Shown here: positions 52,564-61,482 of the stretch, in pieces
Layout of the letters: each line of letters begins with the position of its first letter
Numbering within the stretch: position 1 is the stretch's first letter
DNA from: UBA2965 sp036526135
Lineage (GTDB): Bacteria > Pseudomonadota > Gammaproteobacteria > Pseudomonadales > Azotimanducaceae
NCBI GenBank assembly: GCA_036526135.1
Contig: DATCZA010000008.1
Span: 62,001 to 126,000 of the forward strand
Direction of reading: 5' to 3'
Length of the DNA: 64,000 nt
The notes under the pieces: generated by a model
What the model was told of the DNA's origin: nothing
Database searches by the model: none
What the model saw: the letters and a program-made list of their open reading frames with translations, nothing else
Made by a program: the position numbers and the translations under genes

Positions 52564-52944
52564 CTACTGGTAGGTATACTGGTCTTCGAAGCTGAGCACC
52601 AGATCAATGTTGAACATGAGGGGCTCACGTACCTCGTAGGCGACGTCGATGACGGTACTCTTGCTGGTCCGCTCGATCTTCACGACGTCACGGACCTTAA
52701 AGGTCCGCAGGTTATTGATCTTGAAACGCTTCTCCAAGGAATCCCGGATCGCCCGCTTGTCCATTTCATGAACCTGCGGACCTGGCAGGTCCTCCATCAC
52801 GGACTTCATCGTCTCGAAGTCGATATAGTGAGGAATCAGCCTGAGGCTGAGCCAGACGGCCCCTATCACCGCGCCGATGATGATGACGATTCCCAACGAC
52901 ACGGCGCCATCCTGCTTGCGCATGTTGATGTGACGTTTGAGCAT
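52564..52944 (-). CDS. DUF4845 single-pass membrane protein
   Basis: This 126-residue protein is of the DUF4845 family, regularly found between lepB and rnc in gammaproteobacteria. It has a cytoplasmic head (MLKRHINMRKQDG), one membrane helix (VSLGIVIIIGAVIGAVWLSL, about residues 15-34) and a periplasmic domain containing LPGPQVHEMDKRAIRDSL and VIDVAYEVREPLMFNIDLV (ends shown). The topology looks like a pilin-like or small transmembrane-sensor protein, but its function is not known to me. A clear GAGGTG SD precedes ATG 52942-52944. Confidence 0.88.
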   Translation of the reverse strand: MLKRHINMRKQDGAVSLGIVIIIGAVIGAVWLSLRLIPHYIDFETMKSVMEDLPGPQVHEMDKRAIRDSLEKRFKINNLRTFKVRDVVKIERTSKSTVIDVAYEVREPLMFNIDLVLSFEDQYTYQ

Positions 52945-52967
52945 CTTGCACCTCTGCTATGCTTTGT

Positions 52968-53783
52968 TTAGTCCAGCCATTGGTTGCGACTGAACGTCGG
53001 CCAATGGAGTCCAGGGTCCTTGTGCACCCAGATCGCCACCGCCTTGCCGACGATGTTCGCTTCCGGAACGAAGCCCCACACGCGGCTGTCTTCGCTCTTG
53101 CCGCGATTGTCCCCCATCATGAAATAGGAATTCTCGGGCACAACCCACTCTTTCGGCTGTTCGTTGAACGCGTATCGGTATGTAGCGTGACGCCCGTCAC
53201 CAAAACTCTCGGAATATTCGCGAATGGCGATGTAACCGGTAGAGAAAGGAACCGATTCGCGAAACTGCTGGATGAACTCGTAATTGGCTCGCTCGCCATT
53301 TATGTAAAGCGCTTTGTCTTCGTAACGGATCCTGTCCCCGGGCAGGCCGATCACCCGCTTGATGAAATATCTCGAGTCGTGGGGCGGCACGAAAACCATC
53401 ACGTCACCCCGCTCCGGAGCGCCAACGTCGACGATTTTGGTACCCAGCACCGGCAGCCGGATACCGTACGCGTACTTGTTGACCAGGATAAAGTCACCGA
53501 CCTGCAGCGTGGGCACCATGGACTCTGACGGAATCTGATACGGTTCGGCGAGAAAACTGCGCAGCACCAGAACCAGCAACAGCACCGGAAAGAACGACCG
53601 GGCGTACTCGACGATTAGGGGTTCCTTGAGCGTCTCTTCGGCGTCAACCTCGGAGATTCCGCCGGCGGTGAGCGCTTCGGCCGCCTTCTCACGTCTCGGC
53701 TTGAGGGCTATCAGGTCGAACAGCCATACCGCGCCTGAGATCAGCACCGCCCAGGTCAGAACCAGAGGGAAATCAATGTCCAT
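52968..53783 (-). CDS. lepB: Signal peptidase I
   Basis: LepB removes Sec and Tat signal peptides on the periplasmic face. The 271-residue product has two N-terminal membrane segments (FPLVLTWAVLISGAVWLFDL and a second near residue 65, SFFPVLLLVLVLRSFL). The catalytic Ser is in IPSESMVPTLQVGDFILVNK (core SESMVPTL) and the catalytic Lys in YFIKRVIGLPGDRI. The GDNRGKSEDSRVWGFV box is also conserved. It lies 12 nt downstream of lepA, the classic lepA-lepB pair. Confidence 0.97.
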   Translation of the reverse strand: MDIDFPLVLTWAVLISGAVWLFDLIALKPRREKAAEALTAGGISEVDAEETLKEPLIVEYARSFFPVLLLVLVLRSFLAEPYQIPSESMVPTLQVGDFILVNKYAYGIRLPVLGTKIVDVGAPERGDVMVFVPPHDSRYFIKRVIGLPGDRIRYEDKALYINGERANYEFIQQFRESVPFSTGYIAIREYSESFGDGRHATYRYAFNEQPKEWVVPENSYFMMGDNRGKSEDSRVWGFVPEANIVGKAVAIWVHKDPGLHWPTFSRNQWLD

Positions 53784-53795
53784 TCGTCTTTCGCC

Positions 53796-55589
53796 CTAGC
53801 GTTCCACTTTGAGAGCGGCAAGAAACGCTTCCTGGGGTATTTCCACCCTGCCGACCTGTTTCATGCGCCTCTTACCGGCCTTCTGCTTCTCGAGGAGCTT
53901 TTTCTTGCGGGTTACGTCACCACCGTAGCACTTGGCCGTCACGTTTTTGCGTAACGCCTTCACAGTTTGCCTGGCGACGATCTGCCCCCCCACGGCCGCC
54001 TGGACGGCCACATCGAACAGCTGCCGGGGAATCAGTTCCTTCATCTTTTCCGCAAGCAGCCGTCCGCGAGAATGGGCCTGGTCACGATGTGCGATCAGCG
54101 CCAGGGCGTCGACCCGCTCGCCGTTGATCAGGATGTCGAGACGCACGAGGTTGCTCGCCTCGAACCGATCGAAACCGTAGTCCAGGGAGGCAAAGCCCCT
54201 GCTGACGGATTTGAGCCTGTCGAAAAAGTCCATTACGACTTCGCTCAACGGCATTTCCCAGGTCATCTGCACCTGACCGGAGGAGTAATGCATCTTCTTC
54301 TGCGTTCCGCGACGCTCGATGCACAGGCTCATCACGCTGCCCACGTAATCCTGAGGCACCAGTATGTGCACCTCGGCTATGGGCTCGCGTATTTCCTGGT
54401 AGTTGGCCGGCAGCCGCGAGGGGTTGTCGATGTGCAGCAGCTGACCGTCTGCGCCAACCACCTCGTACACCACGGTAGGTGCGGAGCTGATCAGGTCGAG
54501 GTCGTACTCGCGCTCCAGCCGCTCCTGCACGATCTCCATGTGGAGCATCCCGAGAAAGCCGCAGCGAAAGCCGAAGCCCAGGGCGTCTGACGATTCGGGC
54601 TCGTAGAACAGGGCCGCGTCGTTGAGCTTGAGCTTTTCGAGCGCCTCGCGAAAGCTCTCGAAGTCTTCGGAGTTGATCGGGAAAAGCCCCGCGTAAACCT
54701 GAGGCTTGATCCGACTGAACCCCGGCAGCTGGGGAACCTCCTGATGCTTGGCATTGACGATGGTGTCCCCGACGGGCGCCCCCTGAATCTCTCTGATACC
54801 TGCCACCACGTAGCCCACCTCGCCAGCCCCGAGGGATTCCCGACCGGACCGTTTCGGGGTGAAGCAGCCCACCTCGTCCACAATGTGTGCCTTGCCTACG
54901 GACTTGGCGACGATCCGGTCGCCCTTGGTGATGCGGCCATGAACCACGCGCACCAGAGACACGACGCCCAGATAATTGTCGAACCACGAATCCACGATGA
55001 GGGCCTGCAGCGGCGCTTCGGGGTCGCCCTCCGGCGGCGGGATCCTCGAGATCAGCTGCTCGAGCAGTTCGGGCACTCCCGAGCCGGTCTTGGCGCTGAC
55101 ACAGAGGACGTCGTGCGCAGATAACCCGATGATGTCCTCGATCTCCGCAGCAACCCTCTCGGGCTCTGCCTGGGGGAGGTCAATCTTGTTGAGTACCGGC
55201 AGGACCTCCAGGCCCTGGTCGATCGCCGTGTAGCAGTTGGCAACCGACTGCGCTTCCACCCCCTGGGCGGCATCGACGACGAGCAGCGCGCCTTCGCAGG
55301 CTGCAAGCGATCGGGAAACTTCGTAGCTGAAGTCCACGTGGCCGGGCGTGTCGATGAAGTTCAGCTTGTAGTCGATGCCATCCAGAGCCTTGTAGGACAG
55401 CGTGACGCTGTGTGCCTTGATGGTGATCCCGCGCTCGCGTTCCAAATCCATGGAGTCGAGCACCTGCTCTTCCATTTCCCGGTCGGCAAGACCGCCGCAC
55501 AGCTGGATCAGGCGATCGGCCAGGGTCGACTTGCCGTGGTCGATGTGCGCGATGATCGAAAAATTACGGATGGAAGCGACGCTGCTCAA
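53796..55589 (-). CDS. lepA: Elongation factor 4 (LepA)
   Basis: LepA is a ribosome-bound GTPase of the EF-G family with a role in translation initiation or back-translocation. The 597-residue product has AHIDHGKSTLADRL (G1), RERGITIKAHSV (G2), DTPGHVDF (G3), NKIDLP (G4), the EF-G-like domains and the LepA-specific C-terminal domain. That domain carries CYGGDVTRKKKLLEKQKAGK (core YGGDVTRKKKLL). The start is TTG at 55587-55589; no in-frame ATG precedes the conserved N-terminus. A likely promoter lies just upstream. Confidence 0.97.
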   Translation of the reverse strand: MSSVASIRNFSIIAHIDHGKSTLADRLIQLCGGLADREMEEQVLDSMDLERERGITIKAHSVTLSYKALDGIDYKLNFIDTPGHVDFSYEVSRSLAACEGALLVVDAAQGVEAQSVANCYTAIDQGLEVLPVLNKIDLPQAEPERVAAEIEDIIGLSAHDVLCVSAKTGSGVPELLEQLISRIPPPEGDPEAPLQALIVDSWFDNYLGVVSLVRVVHGRITKGDRIVAKSVGKAHIVDEVGCFTPKRSGRESLGAGEVGYVVAGIREIQGAPVGDTIVNAKHQEVPQLPGFSRIKPQVYAGLFPINSEDFESFREALEKLKLNDAALFYEPESSDALGFGFRCGFLGMLHMEIVQERLEREYDLDLISSAPTVVYEVVGADGQLLHIDNPSRLPANYQEIREPIAEVHILVPQDYVGSVMSLCIERRGTQKKMHYSSGQVQMTWEMPLSEVVMDFFDRLKSVSRGFASLDYGFDRFEASNLVRLDILINGERVDALALIAHRDQAHSRGRLLAEKMKELIPRQLFDVAVQAAVGGQIVARQTVKALRKNVTAKCYGGDVTRKKKLLEKQKAGKRRMKQVGRVEIPQEAFLAALKVER

Positions 55590-55624
55590 ACCCTGTCGAA
55601 CCAGGTGCCCGATGAAGGCGCGCG

Positions 55625-55654
55625 AGTGTAGCTTATCGGGAGATGCCGGGCCAA
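55625..55654 (-). promoter_or_regulatory. Predicted lepA promoter
   Basis: On the minus strand TTGGCC (55649-55654) and TACACT (55625-55630) are 18 bp apart, about 35 bp before the lepA start and just downstream of the HtrA protease gene. This is a motif match only. Confidence 0.35.
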
Positions 55655-55667
55655 TCGGCTCTCGCCT

Positions 55668-57056
55668 TCATGGCACCCGCAGAGGCAGGAATGTCGGCAC
55701 CTGTCCCCTGATGACGAGCACCGGCACGGACCTCCCCGAGGGCAGCTCGTCGGCGATCTCGCGTAGGCTTGCCGGGTCTGCGACCTCCCGATTGTTCATA
55801 CGGGTGATGATGTCCCCAGGCCGCAGGCCGGCCTCTTCCGCGGCACCGCTGACCTCCACGACGCGAACGCCACCGCTGATGCCAAGCCGCTCCATGGCCG
55901 CTTCAGGCACCGGCTCCACGTAAAGTCCAAGACGTTCCGATCCGCCGCTGCCGCTCCTGCCCGAGGTCATGGAGCCCGGACCCCGATCGGCCAGCTCGCC
56001 AATGACCAGCTCGATTCTCATGGATTTCCCTTCCCGGACCAGTTCTAGCGCTGCTTCGGCACCAACCTTGGCGCGCCCGACGAGATGCGGCAACTCCGCC
56101 GAGCGGTCGATAGGCTCGCCATTGAAAGCCACGATGACGTCTCCTTCACGAATCCCGCCACCCTCTGCGGGGCTGCCTTCGAGAACACGGGTAACCAGCG
56201 CACCGTGGGGACGCTCGAGCCCGAAGCTCTCGGCCAGCTCGCGGCTGACCTCCTGAATGACCACGCCCAGGTAGCCGCGCGCAACGCGCCCGGACTCCTT
56301 CAGCTGCTCGACCACCTCCATGGCAACGTCGATGGGAATGGCGAAGGAGACGCCCATGAACCCGCCGGAGTTGCTGTAGATCTGGGAGTTGATCCCGACG
56401 ACCTCGCCGTCCAGATTGAACAGCGGACCACCGGAATTGCCCGGGTTGATGGCCACATCGGTCTGGATGAAGGGCACGTAGTTCTCGTTGTCCTCCGTGG
56501 GGAGACTGCGCCCCTTGGCGCTGACGATGCCGGCGGTTGCCGAGTGGTCGAAGCCGAACGGCGACCCGATGGCGAGCACCCACTCACCCACGTCCAGATC
56601 CTTCGACTTGCCGAGCTTAACCGTCGGCAGGTTTTCCGCTTCGACCTTGAGCAGGGCAAGGTCCGAACGAGGGTCTGCCCCCACGAGGGTGGCGTTCATT
56701 TCTCGCCGGTCATTGAAGCGCACGAGAATCTCGTCGGCGCCTTCCACGACGTGGTTGTTCGTCAGCACGAAGCCATCCTTGGAGATGACGAAGCCGGAAC
56801 CCAAAGAACGGGGCCTCGGGTAGGGCGCCCTGCTGCCATCCGGGCCGAAGAATCGCCGGAAGAACTCTTCGAACTCATCGTTTCGCGAGCGGGGACGCCC
56901 GGATTTGGCCTCAGGGCTCTGGACGGTGCTTATGTTCACAACGGCCGGCGAGTTCTTGGCGACCATGTCCACGAAATCAGGCAGCTGCGCCCCAAAGCCC
57001 GCCTCTACCCAGGCAAGGAGCAGAATCAGGTAACCAAATCTAAGCATATTTCTCAT
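55668..57056 (-). CDS. mucD: Periplasmic serine protease of the DegP/MucD (HtrA) family
   Basis: HtrA proteases degrade misfolded envelope proteins. The 462-residue precursor has a signal peptide (LILLLAWVEAGFGA). The trypsin-like domain has its triad in LTNNHVVEGAD (His), PRSDLALLKV (Asp) and NPGNSGGPLF (Ser). Two PDZ domains follow (GGGIREGDVIVAFNGE; EEAGLRPGDIITRMNN). It is 27 nt downstream of rseC at the end of the sigma-E operon, exactly the MucD position in Pseudomonas; by family knowledge MucD limits sigma activation. DegP is an alternative name. Confidence 0.93.
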   Translation of the reverse strand: MRNMLRFGYLILLLAWVEAGFGAQLPDFVDMVAKNSPAVVNISTVQSPEAKSGRPRSRNDEFEEFFRRFFGPDGSRAPYPRPRSLGSGFVISKDGFVLTNNHVVEGADEILVRFNDRREMNATLVGADPRSDLALLKVEAENLPTVKLGKSKDLDVGEWVLAIGSPFGFDHSATAGIVSAKGRSLPTEDNENYVPFIQTDVAINPGNSGGPLFNLDGEVVGINSQIYSNSGGFMGVSFAIPIDVAMEVVEQLKESGRVARGYLGVVIQEVSRELAESFGLERPHGALVTRVLEGSPAEGGGIREGDVIVAFNGEPIDRSAELPHLVGRAKVGAEAALELVREGKSMRIELVIGELADRGPGSMTSGRSGSGGSERLGLYVEPVPEAAMERLGISGGVRVVEVSGAAEEAGLRPGDIITRMNNREVADPASLREIADELPSGRSVPVLVIRGQVPTFLPLRVP

Positions 57057-57083
57057 ACAACCATCGGTCGCCTCGCGGCGCCA

Positions 57084-57503
57084 TTACTCGCGTGAAAGCG
57101 GGATTAACTCAATATTGGCCCAGCGCCGCAACGCAGGACGAAACGCCCGAACCGCAAACAGCAACCAGGCGAGCATGCCAAGCCCCGCCGCCGAGGCCAC
57201 GGCTTCGCCCCAATAAGCGTCGACCAGCGCCGTGGCGGCCAGCCAGCCCGCGATCGGGATACCGAAAACCAGGGCACAGGCCTTCGTCAGACCGCTGCGG
57301 GACACGGCAAGCTCGACCGGCGTGCCGGCCGCCGGGGCACCGCTCACAGCGGCCCGGGAAGACAGGGTCATCCTCGCGCCGGTCCTGGACGCGCTCCCGC
57401 AGCCGGCTTTACAGCCACCGCAGGGCGACATCACCCCCACCTCGACCCCATCCGGGCCGCTCGCCACCACGGTGGCACGGCAGGTGAGCAGGTCCGTCGT
57501 CAT
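57084..57503 (-). CDS. rseC: RseC/MucC family membrane protein
   Basis: RseC is an inner-membrane protein of the sigma-E operon, implicated in reducing the SoxR sensor and in thiamine synthesis in enteric bacteria. From ATG 57501-57503 the product is 139 residues. A cytoplasmic Cys-rich segment (CGGCKAGCGS) is followed by two membrane helices (CALVFGIPIAGWLAATALV and AAGLGMLAWLLFAV) as in the family. It begins 3 nt after the rseB stop. A TTG one codon earlier could also serve as start. Confidence 0.88.
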   Translation of the reverse strand: MTTDLLTCRATVVASGPDGVEVGVMSPCGGCKAGCGSASRTGARMTLSSRAAVSGAPAAGTPVELAVSRSGLTKACALVFGIPIAGWLAATALVDAYWGEAVASAAGLGMLAWLLFAVRAFRPALRRWANIELIPLSRE

Positions 57504-57506
57504 CAA

Positions 57507-58493
57507 TCAGTCCTGCCGGAACGTGATGGACCGGGCAATTCTCTGCGCGGTGTCCGTGGGCAACTCACCCACCAGCGTCACCAGGTGATGTTCGTCTTCC
57601 GCATTCGCCACCAGATGCGTGACCGCCACCGTGGCGCCCTTACGGGAAACCATGCTGGCGGCGCCCGCTGGCGGCATGTCCTCGATGAATACGGAGAATG
57701 CCGCCAACCCGTCCGAATACATCATGGTGTCGATAGATTTCAGAGAACTGGGCGTGCGACGGATGTCCGCCGCGGCCATGGTGAACCCGGCTGGCAGCCA
57801 CCCTGCCTGCCAGGCACTGCGGGACTCCGGCACCGGCGTCTTGTCGTCCCGCGCAAGGGTCAGGTGGGAAACCAGGGAGCCGTCCGGTCCAGCAGGCTCG
57901 AGGGCGTCCAGGCTGACCGCGTCGCCGAAGACGATCTGGTTGAACTGAAAGATCTCCAGGCGGTTGCCGTCGGCGTCGATCAGCTCGGAACGCAGCAGCA
58001 GCCGGGTCTCCTTGTCCAGCCACAGGCGATAGCCGAAGCGATCGTCGTCTAGCGGGGAAACGGCCATGCGAACCGCCTGACGCCCCGCGATGCGGTCCTC
58101 GCCGTAGAGCGAGAGCCCATAGGAACTCGAAATGCGGTCGTAGCGCCGGACGAAGGCGCGCGCGAAGGGCCCGGACGGGATGCTGCCTTCGAGCTCCAGC
58201 AGCTCGTCACCCGGCATCAGGATGCAGGCCACCTCCTCACCCGTACGCACGATCTCCCGCGGCGCTCCGTTGAGGTGCACGAGCCGTTCCCGCTGAACCT
58301 CGTCGACCACCATGTGCACCACCCGGAGGGTGTCGAGATCATCGCCACTGAAATAGGTGAATATGCCGTCGTAGCTGAGCTCGCTGAAGGCACGGTTCAT
58401 ATCGGCCAGCCACGCGTGGGGATCCTCGTCGGCCACGGAAATGGCCGAAACCAACACGCCGAACACCAGCAGAATGAAGCGTGCAGGTCTCAT
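57507..58493 (-). CDS. rseB: Sigma-E regulatory protein RseB/MucB
   Basis: RseB is a periplasmic protein that binds RseA and shields it from the first protease; it releases RseA when lipid or lipopolysaccharide accumulates. From ATG 58491-58493 the precursor is 328 residues with a signal peptide (ILLVFGVLVSAISVADE). A LolA-like N-terminal domain (LSYDGIFTYFSGDDLDTLRVVH, core YDGIFTYFSG) and a C-terminal domain with GWLPAGFTM and VAVTHLVANAEDEHHLVTLVGELP (core DEHHLVTLVGE) follow. The ATG overlaps the rseA stop in an ATGA. The frame runs on to 58700 inside rseA but is a shadow there. Confidence 0.94.
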   Translation of the reverse strand: MRPARFILLVFGVLVSAISVADEDPHAWLADMNRAFSELSYDGIFTYFSGDDLDTLRVVHMVVDEVQRERLVHLNGAPREIVRTGEEVACILMPGDELLELEGSIPSGPFARAFVRRYDRISSSYGLSLYGEDRIAGRQAVRMAVSPLDDDRFGYRLWLDKETRLLLRSELIDADGNRLEIFQFNQIVFGDAVSLDALEPAGPDGSLVSHLTLARDDKTPVPESRSAWQAGWLPAGFTMAAADIRRTPSSLKSIDTMMYSDGLAAFSVFIEDMPPAGAASMVSRKGATVAVTHLVANAEDEHHLVTLVGELPTDTAQRIARSITFRQD

Positions 58494-59059
58494 CGACGCT
58501 CGTAGGTCACCATCTTCACGAACGAGGAGACGCCGGGCTGGTTCATCCCCTGATGCTGAAAGTGATGCATCATGTACGCGTTGGCTCGCTGCAGATCGCG
58601 GGGCGAGATCTCGCTGGTAAACGCAGGATTGCTGACCCGGGGCCCTTCGATGGTCACCGTGCCCGCAGTCGCCGGGGGCTCGCCCGCTCCTTCGTCCCAC
58701 AGACCGATCACGCCGATCACCGCCGCAAAGGCGACCGACGCCGCCACTGCGAGCCCGGCCAATCTGCCCAGTCTGGACCGCGGGCCATCCGCGGGCCCGG
58801 CCTGAGCTGCCGGCAGCGCGGCCGATTCAACCGCTTCGTCATCGGTACCGAGCTGCAACTGGCTCCAGACCCTTTCCCGGATATCGCTGCTGAAATGCAC
58901 GCGTTCGCCCCGCATCAACATTCCTGCGATGTGGTAGCGGCTCCAAACCTCACGCAGCCCACCATCTTTCTGCATCTCGTCGAGGACGCGACGCAGTTCG
59001 AACTCGTCAGCCTCGCCGTCCATGGTCGCCGAAAGCGACTCTCTCAGTTTTTCCGACAT
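58490..59059 (-). CDS. rseA: Anti-sigma-E factor RseA/MucA
   Basis: RseA holds RpoE inactive at the inner membrane until it is cut by a DegS/AlgW-type protease and then RseP. The 189-residue product has the N-terminal anti-sigma domain (LSATMDGEADEFELRRVLDEM, core MDGEADEFELRR) and one membrane helix (LAGLAVAASVAFAAVIGVIGLW, about residues 100-121). The periplasmic tail ends in SFVKMVTYERR. The start ATG 59057-59059 has a strong SD (GCAGGAG). It lies 123 nt downstream of rpoE, with a hairpin in between. Confidence 0.94.
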   Translation of the reverse strand: MSEKLRESLSATMDGEADEFELRRVLDEMQKDGGLREVWSRYHIAGMLMRGERVHFSSDIRERVWSQLQLGTDDEAVESAALPAAQAGPADGPRSRLGRLAGLAVAASVAFAAVIGVIGLWDEGAGEPPATAGTVTIEGPRVSNPAFTSEISPRDLQRANAYMMHHFQHQGMNQPGVSSFVKMVTYERR

Positions 59060-59120
59060 CTCCTGCTTCCCCTGCTCTCGTCTTCAACGAGCACCTTCTT
59101 TACCCTATCCTTACCCTGTC

Positions 59121-59143
59121 CTGCGCGGTCTCTCCCCGCGCAG
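59121..59143 (-). other. GC-rich hairpin between rpoE and rseA
   Basis: CTGCGCGG (59121-59128) pairs perfectly with CCGCGCAG (59136-59143) across a 7-nt loop, midway in the rpoE-rseA gap. There is no T run, so it is more likely an RNA-processing or stability element than a terminator. Confidence 0.65.
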
Positions 59144-59182
59144 CCGTATCGACCACCAACCGCTGACCCAGCAACCTCGCCG

Positions 59183-59764
59183 TCACCGCCTGCGCGGCAA
59201 CAGTGGCTCGATGTGAGCATCGATGGATTCTCTGGCCCTGAATATCCTTGAACGTACCGTACCCACCGGGCAATCCATGATGTGAGCGATCTGCTCGTAG
59301 CTTAGACCATCGAATTCCCGAAGAGTTACCGCGCTGCGCAGGTCGTCGGGCAATTGAGATATCGCCACATCGATGGCGGCGGAAAGCTCATCCCGTTCCA
59401 GCACCGCTTCCGGGCTTTCGCTCACCCGCAGGGCGTCGGCACCGTCCATGATTTCCGCATCTTCCATGTCCACGTCTACTCCGGGCGGGCGCCGCCCGCG
59501 TGCGACGAGGTGGTTCTTCGCGGTGTTGATCGCGATGCGGTACAGCCAGGTATAGAACGCGCTCTCGCCTCGAAATCGCGGCAAGGCCCGAAACGCCTTT
59601 ATGAAAGCTTCCTGTGTAACGTCCTCCACATCCTGGGGATCCTTGAGGTAGCGGGAAACGAGGTTGAGGATCTTGTGCTGATAGCGGCTGAACAAAAGAT
59701 CGAACGCGTAGCGGTCACCCTTCTGGACTCTCCTTACCAGTTCCTTGTCGGTATCTTTTGCCAC
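59183..59764 (-). CDS. rpoE: RNA polymerase sigma-E factor (RpoE/AlgU)
   Basis: RpoE directs transcription of envelope-stress genes. The 193-residue ECF sigma factor has region 2 (FDLLFSRYQHKILNLVSRY, DVTQEAFIKAFRALPRFRG, FYTWLYRIAINTAKN; cores shown) and region 4 (LPDDLRSAVTLREFDGLSYEQIA, MDCPVGTVRSRIFRARESID). The match to E. coli RpoE runs along the whole length. The start is GTG at 59762-59764, since no ATG precedes the conserved part. It heads the rpoE-rseA-rseB-rseC-mucD cluster and diverges from nadB. I cannot identify a convincing autoregulated sigma-E promoter. Confidence 0.97.
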   Translation of the reverse strand: MAKDTDKELVRRVQKGDRYAFDLLFSRYQHKILNLVSRYLKDPQDVEDVTQEAFIKAFRALPRFRGESAFYTWLYRIAINTAKNHLVARGRRPPGVDVDMEDAEIMDGADALRVSESPEAVLERDELSAAIDVAISQLPDDLRSAVTLREFDGLSYEQIAHIMDCPVGTVRSRIFRARESIDAHIEPLLPRRR

Positions 59765-59862
59765 TTAGACCCGGCTCGACCCCGGTGTTCCCCAAGAGGC
59801 CCGATATTCTGCCGATTGCGTCCCGTTTATACTAGTTGGCTAACTGATTCCGGGCGGTGGAC

Positions 59863-61482
59863 ATGGGCCAGCGGTTCTCCACAGACATTCTCGTCATCGG
59901 CGGCGGCGCGGCCGGCCTGTCGGCCGCTCTGCACCTCGCCGAGCATGCTCGTGTTACCGTTCTGTGCAAGGGTGACGTCGAGAGCGCTTCCACTCACTGG
60001 GCTCAGGGCGGCATAGCCGCGGTGACGGATCCGGACGACACCTACGAGGCCCACATACAGGACACGCTGAACGCCGGCGCCGGTCTGTGCGATCACAGCG
60101 TCGTGGCGCAGACAGTGGAGCGCGCGCCCCAGATAATCAGCCAGCTGGTGCAGTGGGGCATCGAGTTCGATCGCAGCGAGAACGAGTACCACCTGACCCG
60201 CGAAGGTGGCCACTCTCATCGCCGCATTCTTCATGTCGCCGACGCCACCGGCAAAGCGCTCACCCAAACCCTCACCGACAAGGTCCTCGACCACCCGAAC
60301 ATCGAGCTCTTCACGGATCGGGTCGCCATCGACCTGATCAACCTGAGCAAGTTCGGGCGCCACCCAAACCGCTGCGCCGGCGCCTACGTGCTCAACCGAA
60401 CCACCAACCACGTGGAGGTTTTCCAGGCCCACTTCGTGATTCTGGCGACCGGCGGCGCGAGCAAGGTGTATCTGTATACGAGCAACCCGGACAGCTCCAC
60501 GGGCGACGGCATCGCCATGGCGTGGCGGGCCGGGTGCCGCGTGGCGAACATGGAGTTCAACCAGTTCCACCCCACCTGCCTGTTTCACCCCCACGCCAAA
60601 TCGTTCCTCATCTCCGAGGCGGTCCGTGGGGAAGGCGGCGTGCTGTGCCTGCCCTCCGGGGAGAGATTCATGGAGCGTTTCGATCCCCGGCTGGAACTCG
60701 CCCCGCGCGACATCGTCGCCAGAGCCATCGACCACGAGATGAAGCGGCTTGGGCTGGACTGCGTCTACCTGGACATCAGTCACCGGCCGCGCTCGTTCAT
60801 AAAGAGCCACTTTCCTACCATCGCCCAGCGTTGCGCCGACTTCGGCATCGACATGGCAAACGAACCCATCCCCGTCGTGCCGGCCGCTCACTACACCTGC
60901 GGGGGCGTGGTCATCGATGGCAACGGCGCCAGCGACGTGCCCGGGCTATACGCCGTGGGCGAGGTGAGCTGCTCCGGGCTGCACGGAGCAAACCGGCTTG
61001 CGAGCAACTCGCTGCTCGAATGCCTGGTTTTCGGGGAAGCCGCCGCCCGGGACATCAAGCGCCGCCTCGGAGAGCCGCGGTGGGACGTCAACGTGCCGCA
61101 GTGGGATGAGAGCCAGGTGGTCGATTCCGACGAGGACGTCATCATCGCCCACAACTGGGAGGAACTCAGGCGCTTCATGTGGGACTACGTCGGCATCGTC
61201 AGGACGGACAAGCGCCTGCAGCGCGCGCAGCGGCGGATCGACCTCCTCAAGCAGGAGGTGCACGAGTACTACAGCAACTATCGCGTCAGCAACGACCTGA
61301 TCGAGTTGAGAAATCTGATCCATGTCGCCGAGCTCATCGTGCGCTCGGCGCTGGTCCGAAAGGAGTCCAGGGGCCTGCACTACAACCTCGACCATCCCGA
61401 GACGATGAGTCGGGCGGACGACACCATCCTGTTCCCGGGATCGATGGACCGTCTGGACGTGCTTCAACCCGTCTTCAGCTGA
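59863..61482 (+). CDS. nadB: L-aspartate oxidase
   Basis: NadB oxidises L-aspartate to iminoaspartate, the first step of de novo NAD synthesis. It is an FAD protein of the succinate dehydrogenase/fumarate reductase family. The 539-residue product (E. coli 540) has the FAD-binding VIGGGAAGLSAAL, HSHRRILHVADATGKA, FNQFHPTCLF, EAVRGEGGVL and LHGANRLASNSLLECLVFG (core GANRLASNSLLE). The ATG at 59863 has GGGCGG five bases upstream; a GTG at 59857 is an alternative. It diverges from rpoE, as in Pseudomonas and E. coli, and its end overlaps the convergent ygfX by 19 nt. Confidence 0.96.
   Translation: MGQRFSTDILVIGGGAAGLSAALHLAEHARVTVLCKGDVESASTHWAQGGIAAVTDPDDTYEAHIQDTLNAGAGLCDHSVVAQTVERAPQIISQLVQWGIEFDRSENEYHLTREGGHSHRRILHVADATGKALTQTLTDKVLDHPNIELFTDRVAIDLINLSKFGRHPNRCAGAYVLNRTTNHVEVFQAHFVILATGGASKVYLYTSNPDSSTGDGIAMAWRAGCRVANMEFNQFHPTCLFHPHAKSFLISEAVRGEGGVLCLPSGERFMERFDPRLELAPRDIVARAIDHEMKRLGLDCVYLDISHRPRSFIKSHFPTIAQRCADFGIDMANEPIPVVPAAHYTCGGVVIDGNGASDVPGLYAVGEVSCSGLHGANRLASNSLLECLVFGEAAARDIKRRLGEPRWDVNVPQWDESQVVDSDEDVIIAHNWEELRRFMWDYVGIVRTDKRLQRAQRRIDLLKQEVHEYYSNYRVSNDLIELRNLIHVAELIVRSALVRKESRGLHYNLDHPETMSRADDTILFPGSMDRLDVLQPVFS

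Noticed and set aside
59764..59800. GGAACA-16-TCTAA as an autoregulated sigma-E promoter of rpoE
   Set aside because: The -10-like element touches the GTG start codon, so a transcript would begin inside the gene.
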